From NCBI GenBank assembly GCA_023251755.1, contig JAHEYF010000045.1:1-33405 (forward strand): DNA of 33,405 nucleotides, given 5' to 3'. The notes under the pieces were generated by a model. It was not told where the DNA came from and ran no database searches. It worked only from the letters and a program-made list of their open reading frames with translations. Origin of the DNA: Bacteroidota bacterium. GTDB lineage: Bacteria > Bacteroidota > Bacteroidia > B-17B0 > Aurantibacillaceae. Below, one piece after another: positions 9,201 through 16,295 of this stretch. Each line of letters begins with the position of its first letter. Within the stretch, counting starts at the first letter, position 1. Both the position numbers and the translations under genes were made by a program.

Positions 9201-9905
9201 AGCATTACCATTACCTCCAGTGGCGCGGTTCCCACAGGTACAGTGAGCGACGTAAAATTAAACGGTATGGATTACAACGCAACCGTTACCGATGACATTG
9301 ACGGCAACTCAAGGGCCGATGCACCCTGGAGAGGAGCTTACGAAACCACCACCCCTTTACCCGTTGAATTGCTCAGCTTTAATGCCCTGCCTGTTGGCAA
9401 AGAGGTAGAAAGCACCTGGACGACTATTACGGAAACCAACAACCATTATTTTAGCCTTGAGCGTTCGGTAGATGGGCTGCAATTTGAAACCCTGGCCATT
9501 GTGAACGGCGCAGGAAACAGCCATTCGCTGTTGAATTATTCCCATACGGATAAACAACCCTTAAAAGGGCTTTCGTATTACCGTTTAAAACAAACCGATT
9601 TTGATGGGAAATATGCTTACTCTCAATTAGTCCCCGTAAAATTTTCGGGGGCCGGCGATTTAAACGTTTACCCCAACCCAACCGAAAACTCTGTGCTTCT
9701 TTCCTTCTTTTCAACAAGTGGTGATACCTATACCCTTCAGTTTTTTGATGCAAAAGGGAGCATCGTTAAATGCCAGTACTATACTGCCGATGAAGACGGC
9801 ATCAACAACCTGACAGTAGATTTATCAAACCTTGAACCGGGAATTTATTTTTTTTACCTCCTGAACCGGACAGAGATGCTGAAGACGAGAGTGGTGAAAC
9901 AATAA
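6288..9905 (+). CDS. Secreted parallel beta-helix protein with T9SS type A sorting domain
   Basis: A 1205-residue protein. A signal peptide (hydrophobic LLGLLILVVGL, ending KAQ about residue 34) directs Sec export. Residues 40-1060 are rich in Asn, Thr, Ser and Gly with repeated short strands such as ITGNSFY, ISANTFQNI, ISNNTIGN and YHNTIKVSG, the pattern of right-handed parallel beta-helix repeats. A linker with TPLPVELLSFNA (typical before T9SS tails) leads to the C-terminal domain (about 1125-1205): NVYPNPTENSV, LQFFDAKGSIV, LEPGIYFFYL, KTRVVKQ. It is thus a T9SS cargo for the cell surface. Its ligand or enzyme activity is not identifiable. Start TTG 6288 is chosen for Shine-Dalgarno spacing; ATG 6300 is the alternative. 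Confidence 0.88.
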   Translation: MLRKMRLKMLTSGLKYRLLGLLILVVGLKSLKAQTTLYVGTGGGEYASILSAYAACTGAGTNYIIEIKSTYNNTEAKPIVFAANVAASILIRPHSSIVSLNLGVVTGSETSIISFTAGDNITIDGRIASSGSTSVLTIENTQNASAKYAIQFSGGSTGNTIKYCSVLGSNTSSSSSSTSPGVIMFGSGTNSNNTIDHCTIRESGANLPLVGINSYDGTNNNSLTITNNNFINFEYRPVYANGNNNASWTITGNSFYQTNTQTGGSGDITFIYIAQGGGYTITGNYFGGQDINCGVAGTPFTFTGDDGLNGIYFNSSTAATTNTISANTFQNIAYTTTKGAGAHLRLIATNGSADFIIGSSGNANVIGATTGTGSIVSTDNGTAGSTNYLLCYINSSGTNTIAYNTIGAVTFDGSNTSTSKALNLIDVRAGTTSISNNTIGNTTGNNINLNTVAAVCYGVYNPTVALSFTNNVVRNIQHAGTGAFYLVNNQGGILTFTGNTISGLSQSGSGSMTIVYNGGSGLTASNNGISSISNTSTGSCYIFSNSANDATISSNTVSTISSASTNSFIMVSNTSGNCTVSGNTFTSLTLTGNASVYLIYNVGGTLSATSNAFSGFTSSSTSGGQYIIYHSRNAIATISSNTIYNVNISSSSSNAYLIYIGASTSDVNLNSNTIGQYGVSNDIILAGNNNSRGVYIASVDELTASGNIMQNFYLSSNGTSNIFDAFEIWATGTLITLTDNVVDNITTESTKTSSGETITGIYYGSSISGTITHNTFSDFTSASTAATTGGRLQSLYMTSSMTGTLNFTKNRVTGFVHNTTIASSTPLIYGVRGSDGGGTYNFYNNVILLSNGSNTQFMNIIGISVSSSSTGTFNIYHNTIKVSGSTAGASESDCILISTTTGTYTLKNNIFQNARTGGSASHYGIKKSSAGTTFAEDFNYVEASTYGYWEGSTKTTLANWQVVSGASDYTGSITITSSGAVPTGTVSDVKLNGMDYNATVTDDIDGNSRADAPWRGAYETTTPLPVELLSFNALPVGKEVESTWTTITETNNHYFSLERSVDGLQFETLAIVNGAGNSHSLLNYSHTDKQPLKGLSYYRLKQTDFDGKYAYSQLVPVKFSGAGDLNVYPNPTENSVLLSFFSTSGDTYTLQFFDAKGSIVKCQYYTADEDGINNLTVDLSNLEPGIYFFYLLNRTEMLKTRVVKQ

Positions 9906-9913
9906 AATACTCT

Positions 9914-9980
9914 CGTTCATAGTTTAAACGTTTATTTGTTTAATAGTTAACAAATGAACGGATAAACAAATAAACTATGA
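9914..9980. repeat. 8-bp modular palindrome R2
   Basis: Units on the plus strand: CGTTCATA, GTTTAAAC, GTTTATTT, GTTTAATA, then complementary ATGAACGG, ATAAACAA, ATAAACTA. The left arm carries one extra 8-bp unit relative to the complement of the right arm (CATAGTTTA then AACGTTTA then TTTGTTTA). It lies 8 bp after the beta-helix gene stop. Confidence 0.7.
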
Positions 9981-10031
9981 CCTTCAACGGTTTATTTAAT
10001 GCCAGGTATAGATAATTTACCCAACGAGTGC

Positions 10032-10039
10032 TACCTTTG
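10032..10039 (+). promoter_or_regulatory. -7 element upstream of the rimB-like gene
   Basis: TACCTTTG is a perfect TAnnTTTG match ending 6 bp before ATG 10046, suggesting a nearly leaderless transcript. It also argues against the in-frame GTG at 10028, which would lie upstream of the promoter box. No clear TTG is present at -33. Confidence 0.45.
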
Positions 10040-10045
10040 CGGTAC

Positions 10046-10489
10046 ATGAAGAGAATCAAAAGACAGTATTTAGTTGGCCGCAGGGAATATGTTGATTTTC
10101 CGGAGCTGAATATTTTTGGAATAGAAGCCAAAATTGATACCGGCGCTTATACTACAGCCCTGCATTGCCACGATATACAAATAAAACACATACTGGGCGA
10201 AGACATTTTATGTTTTAAATTACTCGATCCTTCGCACCCGGTGTACAACGAACAGGAACACCGCTTTGGACATTTTTCGAAAAAAATTATTAAAAGCTCA
10301 TCCGGCGAAGCAGAAGAACGTTACATTATCCGCACTGTAGTATATATTGCCGGAAAAAAAATCCGCTGCACCCTCTCACTTACCGACAGAGGAAATATGC
10401 GTTACCCGGTTCTTATCGGGAGAAAAATGATAAAAAATAAATTCATTATTGATGTAGGTAAAATTCATACCGGCGGCTTTACTATTTAA
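10046..10489 (+). CDS. RimB-like retropepsin-fold protease (putative ATP-dependent zinc protease family)
   Basis: A 147-residue protein of the PF05618 family, historically named ATP-dependent zinc protease. The motif AKIDTGAYTTALHC carries the D-T-G-A signature of retropepsin-like aspartic proteases, and GRKMIKNKFIIDVG near the C-terminus matches the conserved family end. Family members often sit beside rimK. In Pseudomonas the rimABK cluster encodes RimB as a protease regulating RimK, which adds glutamates to ribosomal protein S6. Start ATG 10046 is preferred over GTG 10028. A palindromic repeat separates it from rimK; the order rimB-rimK-acylase suggests a functional unit. Catalysis by Asp rather than zinc is family knowledge, not shown here. 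Confidence 0.8.
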   Translation: MKRIKRQYLVGRREYVDFPELNIFGIEAKIDTGAYTTALHCHDIQIKHILGEDILCFKLLDPSHPVYNEQEHRFGHFSKKIIKSSSGEAEERYIIRTVVYIAGKKIRCTLSLTDRGNMRYPVLIGRKMIKNKFIIDVGKIHTGGFTI

Positions 10490-10549
10490 AAATATTTATT
10501 ACTTTTAAATGGAAGCCTCTTTGGTTGAGGGAATACAAAAGGAATTATT

Positions 10550-10626
10550 GTTCAATAGTTTATTCGTTCTTTAGTTCCCAACAACATCTAAACGAATAAA
10601 CTGTTGAACGAATGAACGAATAAACA
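10550..10626. repeat. 8-bp modular palindrome R3
   Basis: Left units TGTTCAAT, AGTTTATT, CGTTCTTT, AGTTCCCA face right units that include AAACGAAT, AAACTGTT, GAACGAAT, GAACGAAT, AAACACCA. The stem GTTCAATAGTTTATTCGTT pairs with its complement with one mismatch. It ends 5 bp before the rimK ATG, so it lies in the rimK 5' region or the inter-cistron gap of a rimB-rimK transcript. Confidence 0.75.
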
Positions 10627-10631
10627 CCACT

Positions 10632-11522
10632 ATGAAAATTGCAATCCTGTCGCGTGGCAGAAACATTTACTCTACAAAACGCTTAGTAGAAGCGGCTGAA
10701 CAGCGGGGCCACGAGCCCCTGTTACTCGATCACATGAAATGCGTATTGGTAATTGAAAAAAACCGCCCCCACATTTATTTCAACGGAAAAGAGGTATCGG
10801 GTGTTGATGCGGTTATTCCCCGTATCGGCTCCAGTGTTACCTTTTACGGTGCGGCAGTGGTGCGGCAATTCGAGATGATGAAAATTTTTACCGCGGTAGA
10901 GTCACAGGCCCTTGTACGCTCACGCGACAAGCTGCGCAGCCTGCAGATACTTGCCCGGGCAGGACTGGGAATGCCCAAAACAGCTTTTGCCAGTCAGCCC
11001 AAAGATTTGGACAATGTTATTGCAACCATTGGTGGTGCCCCCTGCGTAATTAAGTTATTGGAAGGAACACAGGGCATTGGCGTTATACTGGCCGAAAACC
11101 ACAAAGCCGCAAAATCGGTGATTGAAGCCTTTCTTAAATTAGAAGCCAATATGCTGGTGCAGGAATTTATTAAAGAAGCCAAAGGCGCAGACATACGTGC
11201 ATTTGTTATAGACGGACAAGTGGTGGGCGCTATGAAACGGCAAGCCAAAGAAGGGGAGTTCCGCTCCAACCTTCATCGCGGAGGTTCGGCCACAGTGATA
11301 CAACTTTCGCCCGAAGAAAAAATAACCGCAGTGAAAGCCGCTAAAAAATTAGGGCTGGGCATTGCCGGGGTAGACATGCTGCAAAGCGAAAGAGGGCCCT
11401 TAGTGATGGAAGTAAATTCTTCACCGGGATTAGAAGGCATTGAACGCGCTACCGGTGTTGACATCGCCGGAAAAATTATTGAATACGTAGAACGCAACGA
11501 GTTTAATGCCAACGAAGGTTGA
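10632..11522 (+). CDS. rimK: RimK-type ATP-grasp glutamate ligase
   Basis: A 296-residue ATP-grasp ligase closely resembling ribosomal protein S6:glutamate ligase. It opens [41 protein letters not shown] begins the ATP-grasp region; [13 protein letters not shown] is the nucleotide-binding loop; [17 protein letters not shown] and FRSNLHRGG are conserved; [24 protein letters not shown] includes the Mg2+-binding E and N. In E. coli RimK adds glutamates to the S6 C-terminus. The ribosomal S6 gene is not in the window, so its target here is inferred. The stop at 11520-11522 is 5 bp from the next start, indicating co-transcription with the acylase gene. Confidence 0.93.
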   Translation: MKIAILSRGRNIYSTKRLVEAAEQRGHEPLLLDHMKCVLVIEKNRPHIYFNGKEVSGVDAVIPRIGSSVTFYGAAVVRQFEMMKIFTAVESQALVRSRDKLRSLQILARAGLGMPKTAFASQPKDLDNVIATIGGAPCVIKLLEGTQGIGVILAENHKAAKSVIEAFLKLEANMLVQEFIKEAKGADIRAFVIDGQVVGAMKRQAKEGEFRSNLHRGGSATVIQLSPEEKITAVKAAKKLGLGIAGVDMLQSERGPLVMEVNSSPGLEGIERATGVDIAGKIIEYVERNEFNANEG

Positions 11523-11527
11523 ACCCA

Positions 11528-12475
11528 ATGGACAAAGAATTCAGCATCAACGGTACCAGTGTAAGGCCTGGAGAAAACAAACAAATTATCCTCAACACTT
11601 ACGAACTCCCTACTAAAACTTCCATCGAAATCCCCGTATATGTGTTTCGTTCAAAAGTGCCGGGGCCAACTTTATTGTTAAGTGCCGGTATGCACGGCGA
11701 CGAAACCAACGGCATTGAAATCATCCGCAAAGTCATTTCGCGCGACGAGGTAAAAAACATCCGCAGCGGCAATCTTATCGCTATTCCAATCATCAACATT
11801 GTTTCCTTTTTATTCGGTTCCCGCGATTTACCCGATGGACGCGACATGAACCGCTGTTTCCCCGGAAATAAAAACGGCTCCCTCGGCAGCCGCATTGCAT
11901 TCGATATTATGAAGCAGGTTATTCCATTGGTAGACTTTGGTGTAGACTTTCACACCGGTGGCGCTAAGATTAACAATTACCCGCAGATCCGTTGTGTGTT
12001 TGATTTTCCGGACAACGTAAGCATTGCCGAAAAATTTTCCGCCCCTTTGATCATCGACTCTTCATACCGCGAAGGAACGCTGAGAAGGGAAGCTTCTAAA
12101 AAAGGAAAACCCATACTTGTGTACGAAGGCGGGGAATCCCTGCGTTTTGATTACAACGCCATTAATGAAGGCACCAGCGGTTGCCTGCGCTTAATGCGCG
12201 CTTACAACATGATTGAACTGGACATTCCGGACAACCCTTCTGTTAAACTTAAAAAAACAAGCTGGGTCAGGGCCAAAATATCGGGTTTGTTCCATGTGAA
12301 CAAAACCAACGGCGCCTATGTAAACAAAGGCGATCTGCTGGGTGTCATCTGCAACCCTTACGGCGAAGTGGAAGAAAAAATTACGTCCCCTACCGATGCT
12401 TATATTGTAGGTATCAACAACCAACCCGTCATCAACGAAGGCGATGCCCTTATTCATTTAGGCGTGGAAGAATAA
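11528..12475 (+). CDS. Succinylglutamate desuccinylase/aspartoacylase-family zinc hydrolase
   Basis: A 315-residue metallohydrolase of the AstE/AspA family (PF04952, M14-like fold). Zinc ligands are visible: His56 and Glu59 in GMHGDETNG, and His142 in DFHTGG. RDMNRCFPG supplies the conserved substrate-binding Arg and Asn. A C-terminal barrel-like domain (about 240-315) ends with VINEGDALIHLG. The family hydrolyses N-acyl or isopeptide-like bonds of acidic amino acids. Start ATG 11528 lies 5 bp after rimK; an overlapping TTG at 11519 is less likely. The tight spacing with a glutamate ligase suggests a matched writer/eraser or a glutamyl-product hydrolase, which is inference only. Confidence 0.85.
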   Translation: MDKEFSINGTSVRPGENKQIILNTYELPTKTSIEIPVYVFRSKVPGPTLLLSAGMHGDETNGIEIIRKVISRDEVKNIRSGNLIAIPIINIVSFLFGSRDLPDGRDMNRCFPGNKNGSLGSRIAFDIMKQVIPLVDFGVDFHTGGAKINNYPQIRCVFDFPDNVSIAEKFSAPLIIDSSYREGTLRREASKKGKPILVYEGGESLRFDYNAINEGTSGCLRLMRAYNMIELDIPDNPSVKLKKTSWVRAKISGLFHVNKTNGAYVNKGDLLGVICNPYGEVEEKITSPTDAYIVGINNQPVINEGDALIHLGVEE

Positions 12476-12896
12476 AATCTGTGTTATTGAAGTCTGAGAT
12501 TTAAAAATAAGAAGCTGTGGGAAAAATAAAAGCCCGGCAACCATTTAACAACCCCCTTGAAAATGGCTCCGGGCTTTACTGAATTTTTATACTTGCTTCA
12601 ACAAGTGGCCTTTCGGCGGAAGGAATCCTTGTTCAGGATTTATATGTTGTGGTAAGATGTTAAGTAACAAGTTAAAAGCCAGGGCCAAAAAGCGATTTCG
12701 TTTATGTAAAACCTCTTATTGCTTACGGCTTTTCCTTTGGAAATGATAAGGGAATCCATTCCTGATTAAAAGCTCAAAGCAAGCCGGCCCACACATCCCC
12801 GCATGGTAAACCGGCTTTACCTGAACTTTAGTTTTACAACTAAACAAAACCCTTAATTGGAAAGAACTATAACACTAATTTAGCTGCTTAGCGGGC
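12476..12896. other. Gene-free stretch with two GC-rich hairpins
   Basis: There is no ORF above 60 codons and no tRNA-like fold. Hairpin 1 has the stem AAAGCCCGG (12529-12537) with CCGGGCTTT (12569-12577) plus an inner CCATTT/AAATGG. On the minus strand it is followed by TTTATTTTT, a terminator tail. Hairpin 2 has AAGCCGG (12781-12787) with CCGGCTT (12811-12817). The sequences right of both hairpins resemble each other (CTTTACTGAATTTTT versus CTTTACCTGAACTTTAG), suggesting two diverged copies of one element. The interval 12578-12780 shows nothing I recognise. Confidence 0.5.
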
Positions 12897-12936
12897 AAAA
12901 AAAAGCCGGCTTTGTCAGCCGGCGTGGTTTTTTTAT
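12897..12936. terminator. Bidirectional intrinsic terminator downstream of SBBP gene
   Basis: GCCGGC (12905-12910), 7-nt loop, GCCGGC (12918-12923). Reading the minus strand, the hairpin is followed by eight T; reading the plus strand it is followed by GTGG and seven T. It lies 50 bp beyond the stop of the minus-strand SBBP gene. Confidence 0.75.
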
Positions 12937-12972
12937 TAAGTGGTGGGGTTTTTACAATAAGTGGTAAGGTAT

Positions 12973-15537
12973 TTATTCTTTGATTAATTTTTTAGCACTT
13001 GTACTTCCTTTGCTTCCGCTCAATTCAAGGTAATAAATACCGGGGCTCAGCGAACTGATGTCAACCGTCTTTTTATACTGGCTGGTACCTGCGGCAATAC
13101 TGAATTGCTCTGTAAATACGATACGTCCCGCCACATCGCTTATTTTCAATGTACATTTTTCGTTCAGGCCTGAGCTTATATTTAAAGCAAGGTTTTTATC
13201 CGCCGGGTTCGGAAACAATTCAAACACAGGCACCAGGCTGTTTTCCTGAATGCCAATATCAAACGTTGCCGGGGCCGAAGTAGAAGTACAGCCGTTGGTA
13301 TCGGTGATGGTAACAATATAACAACCTGTTGCCGTTGGCGTATAGATTTGTGATACGGCTCCGTTTATAATAGTAGAAACGCTTGTATTGCAATTGTAAT
13401 TGTACCACTGGTAAGCTGCAACAGGCACAGTGCTGTTAGCTGTTAACGAAATCCCTACTGTTACGGTTGGTATAGGCGGTATACTGTGCACGGTTACTTT
13501 TACGGTATCATAATTTACACATCCGTTCGCGTCTGTTCCGCTGACAATATAATTTAAACTCCCGCCTGTAAGTACAATAGTCGGGCAGGCAATGGCTGTA
13601 TCGCTGATTGTAGTCAGCGGCCCGTCTGTCCACGAATATGTTCCACCCGTTCCGGCCCCGGTTACGCACAATACGATGGGGTTTGTACCGCAGGTGCTGG
13701 TATCGTGTCCGGCATATACAGGTGGCAAAGCGTGTACAGTAACCGACACCGTGCTTTGGCTCTGGCAGGCGCTTGTTGTACCCGACACAGTAAGTGTATA
13801 CGTGCCGCTAACAGTTACTTTGGTGCTTTGTGTACTGGCTCCGTTGCTCCATAAATAAGCAGCAAAAGGCGTGGACGAAAGTGTGATGGTATCGCCGGCA
13901 CAAACAGTATTGGACGGACTAACACTGATGACCGGACCCGGCAAAGGTGTTACCAGTACCAACACGGTATCAACATCAGTACAACCCGTTGCATTGGTAA
14001 TGCTCACAATATACAGGGTGGTGTCGGCTGGGCTTACGGTAACACTGGCCGATCCGCCAATGGTATTGCCCTGTTCATCTTTCCACAAATACGTTGAAGC
14101 CCCGGGGGCCGATCCGGTTAAAGTAACACTGGCACCCAGGCAGATGGAAGTATCGTTGCCGGCATTTGATTTGAGCTGGCAATATTTAATTGTTTCTAAG
14201 TCGTCGTTGGTACCAAGGCCTTTGCTCGTACCCGATACAATCACGTTGAAGTTTGCATCCAGAAAAACACCCACCGCATTGTCTGCCGCATTTCCTGTTC
14301 CGTTGTACTTCGTCATCCAGTCCATAAGCCCTGTTGCGCCCAGGTATTTAATGGTGGTGTAATTATTGTTTTGCCCGGCTGTGTAACTAAAGCCGCTTAC
14401 ATACACATCGCCGTTTGCGTCGGCTGCAATTCCAAAACCCTCGTCCCAGTTATTGGCCGGGCCATTGTAGAGTTTTTTCCACACCTGGGTTCCGGTCGCA
14501 TCGTTTGTATATTTAACTGTGAACATATCCTGGGCCGAAGCAACTCCGTTGTTGACTTCGCCGGTAACCAACACATCGCCTGCAGGGTCGAGGGCAATTG
14601 CATTGCCCCGGTCCAGGTCACCCAGGGTACCGGCCACCGTTTTTACCCAACTTTGGCCTGTACCGCCTGAAGGAATTTTAAACGTAAGGCAATCAAAATC
14701 GATAGAGCCACTCACCAGGGAGTTGCCTGTAATGAACACTTCCCCGGCTGTATTTACCGCCATGTCTTTCGCAACATCATCGCCCACCATTGAAGTATTG
14801 TTGTAGCGGTTCGCCCACACCTGTGTTCCGGCGCTATTGTATTTGATGGTATAAATATCAAAGCCATAGGAGGTAGACTGCACCTGCCCGGTAACATAAA
14901 CATTGCCCGAAGCGTCTACATATACTTTTTTGGCCTGGTCTATTTGCGAAGTGTAATTGTATCGTTTCGACCAGGTTACATTTCCACTGGCGTCGTATTT
15001 AATGGTCATAAAATCGGCCGGGGTGGTGGCAGAAGATGTGCCATCGCTGGCTCCTGCAATATAAACATTGCCACTGCCGTCTACAAAAACATCATTGCCT
15101 TCGTCGCTGGTGTTCGCTGTTCCATTGTAATTTTTCGCCCATTGCAGGGTTCCGGCCGCATTGTATTTAACAGTAACAATATCATAATTACCCGCCCCCA
15201 CATCACTCATACCGGTCACATACACATTGCCGCTGTTGTCAACAGCAATGGCCCTGCAATCATCATAAGATGCACCTGTACCGTCGTAATATTTTACCCA
15301 TTGCTGGGCGCCCGAACTGTTGTATTTTACAATTACATAATCAAAGGTGCCACCCGTGCCTTTGCCTGTGCCACATACATAAACATTGCCAGATGCATCA
15401 CACACAAAATCTTTAGTCTGCTCAATTATATTACCCGTTCCACCAGAGGTGTAACGCGACTGCCACAGAATGTTCACTTGGGAAAGGCCTGAAAAAAAAC
15501 TAAATGCAGTACAGAAAAGAAGTAAAACTTTCTTCAT
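12973..15537 (-). CDS. Secreted SBBP beta-propeller / Ig-like protein with T9SS sorting domain
   Basis: An 854-residue cargo protein. A signal peptide MKKVLLLFCTAFSFFSGLS is followed (about 20-435) by eight SBBP-type repeats of about 52 residues, each with the pattern DIVTVKYNAAGTLQWAK and NSGNVYVTGMSD, forming a beta-propeller. Three or four Ig/PKD-like modules follow (about 440-750; AGNDTSICLGASVTLTGSAP, YAGHDTSTCGTNP, SVTVHALPPV). The type A T9SS tail occupies about 770-854 (FELFPNPADKNLAL, LKISDVAGRIV, LSPGIYYLEL, KKLIKE). It would be exported by Sec then T9SS and anchored or released at the surface. The ligand is unknown. A near-consensus promoter precedes it and a strong terminator follows, so it is a single-gene unit. 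Confidence 0.9.
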   Translation of the reverse strand: MKKVLLLFCTAFSFFSGLSQVNILWQSRYTSGGTGNIIEQTKDFVCDASGNVYVCGTGKGTGGTFDYVIVKYNSSGAQQWVKYYDGTGASYDDCRAIAVDNSGNVYVTGMSDVGAGNYDIVTVKYNAAGTLQWAKNYNGTANTSDEGNDVFVDGSGNVYIAGASDGTSSATTPADFMTIKYDASGNVTWSKRYNYTSQIDQAKKVYVDASGNVYVTGQVQSTSYGFDIYTIKYNSAGTQVWANRYNNTSMVGDDVAKDMAVNTAGEVFITGNSLVSGSIDFDCLTFKIPSGGTGQSWVKTVAGTLGDLDRGNAIALDPAGDVLVTGEVNNGVASAQDMFTVKYTNDATGTQVWKKLYNGPANNWDEGFGIAADANGDVYVSGFSYTAGQNNNYTTIKYLGATGLMDWMTKYNGTGNAADNAVGVFLDANFNVIVSGTSKGLGTNDDLETIKYCQLKSNAGNDTSICLGASVTLTGSAPGASTYLWKDEQGNTIGGSASVTVSPADTTLYIVSITNATGCTDVDTVLVLVTPLPGPVISVSPSNTVCAGDTITLSSTPFAAYLWSNGASTQSTKVTVSGTYTLTVSGTTSACQSQSTVSVTVHALPPVYAGHDTSTCGTNPIVLCVTGAGTGGTYSWTDGPLTTISDTAIACPTIVLTGGSLNYIVSGTDANGCVNYDTVKVTVHSIPPIPTVTVGISLTANSTVPVAAYQWYNYNCNTSVSTIINGAVSQIYTPTATGCYIVTITDTNGCTSTSAPATFDIGIQENSLVPVFELFPNPADKNLALNISSGLNEKCTLKISDVAGRIVFTEQFSIAAGTSQYKKTVDISSLSPGIYYLELSGSKGSTSAKKLIKE

Positions 15538-15559
15538 AGGTTTTGGTTTTTGCGTATTT

Positions 15560-15589
15560 CAAATATACTATAAAATCCCTGCCACACAA
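15560..15589 (-). promoter_or_regulatory. Bacteroidota-type promoter of the SBBP cargo gene
   Basis: On the minus strand TTG (15589-15587), 19 bp, TATATTTG (15567-15560); ATG at 15537. This is the best consensus match in the window, with a 5' UTR of about 15 nt. Confidence 0.65.
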
Positions 15590-15631
15590 TAACTTGTTGT
15601 AGATAATATAAAGCCTTTTAAAGATTTGAAT

Positions 15632-15639
15632 TACCTTTA
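15632..15639 (+). promoter_or_regulatory. Possible -7 element of the PAP2-epimerase-capA unit
   Basis: TACCTTTA, one mismatch from TAnnTTTG, lies 13 bp before ATG 15653. A properly spaced TTG is not seen. Confidence 0.3.
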
Positions 15640-15652
15640 GAGCCGAGAATAT

Positions 15653-16291
15653 ATGCTAAAATCAGTTGCTCAATTTTTCACTTACCTGTTTCATCCGCTG
15701 TTTGTCCCTTTATACGGCTACAGTTTATTGTTGTTCAGCAACAATTATTATTCCCTGCTTTTTCCTTTACAAATAAAACTGCTGCTCATCTGCATTGTAT
15801 TTTCATTTACTTGTATATTGCCGGTCATCAACCTGTTTATCCTTTTTAAACTCCGCCTCATCCCCTCTTTAAAACTCGATGAAGGCCCCCACAGAACCAT
15901 TCCTTACCTTATTACCTCACTTTTTTATTTTGGAATGGCTTATATGATCTGGAGTTTTAATTTGCCTTCTGTTTTCAAATCATTGATACTTGCCGGTGCC
16001 GTCTCCATTTTACTCACCACCGTAATTAATTTAAAATGGAAAATAAGTGCGCACATGGTGGGTATTGGCGGCCTGACAGGAGCAGCCCTGGCTGTTTCAC
16101 TGGTCCTTAAACAAAATTTTATTTGCTGGGTGTATACCTTCACCGGTATTGCCGGACTACTTGGTTTTTCGAGGCTGTACCTGAAAGCCCATTCCCCGGC
16201 CCAGGTATACGCCGGTTATGCCCTGGGCACTGCAAGCACTTTTCTTTTTATTTTAGGAGTATATATTGTAAATTTAAACATCGATTTTTAA
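15653..16291 (+). CDS. PAP2-family membrane phosphatase-like protein
   Basis: A 212-residue integral membrane protein with about six hydrophobic segments. Near the C-terminus KAHSPAQVYAGYALGT matches the PAP2 motif with the conserved His and the VYAG helix common in Bacteroidota PAP2 proteins. LDEGPHRTIPY (about 75-85) resembles motif 1 with its Arg-x-Pro-like end. Canonical members dephosphorylate lipid phosphates such as undecaprenyl pyrophosphate or phosphatidic acid. The upstream PSGH-type motif is not clear (HMVGIGGLTG occupies the site), so activity may differ. The next gene starts 4 bp after its stop, indicating one transcript. Confidence 0.72.
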   Translation: MLKSVAQFFTYLFHPLFVPLYGYSLLLFSNNYYSLLFPLQIKLLLICIVFSFTCILPVINLFILFKLRLIPSLKLDEGPHRTIPYLITSLFYFGMAYMIWSFNLPSVFKSLILAGAVSILLTTVINLKWKISAHMVGIGGLTGAALAVSLVLKQNFICWVYTFTGIAGLLGFSRLYLKAHSPAQVYAGYALGTASTFLFILGVYIVNLNIDF

Positions 16292-16295
16292 GACT

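Noticed and set aside
12529..12577. Hairpin considered as an integron attC site
   Set aside because: No R' (GTTRRRY) and R'' (RYYYAAC) core pair at the stem ends, no integrase gene, and no cassette array.
14944..15492. 182-codon open frame opposite the SBBP gene
   Set aside because: It lies fully antisense to a gene with clear repeats, signal peptide and sorting domain; the frame is open because of the biased repeat codons. The same applies to 13871-14362 and 13592-13858.
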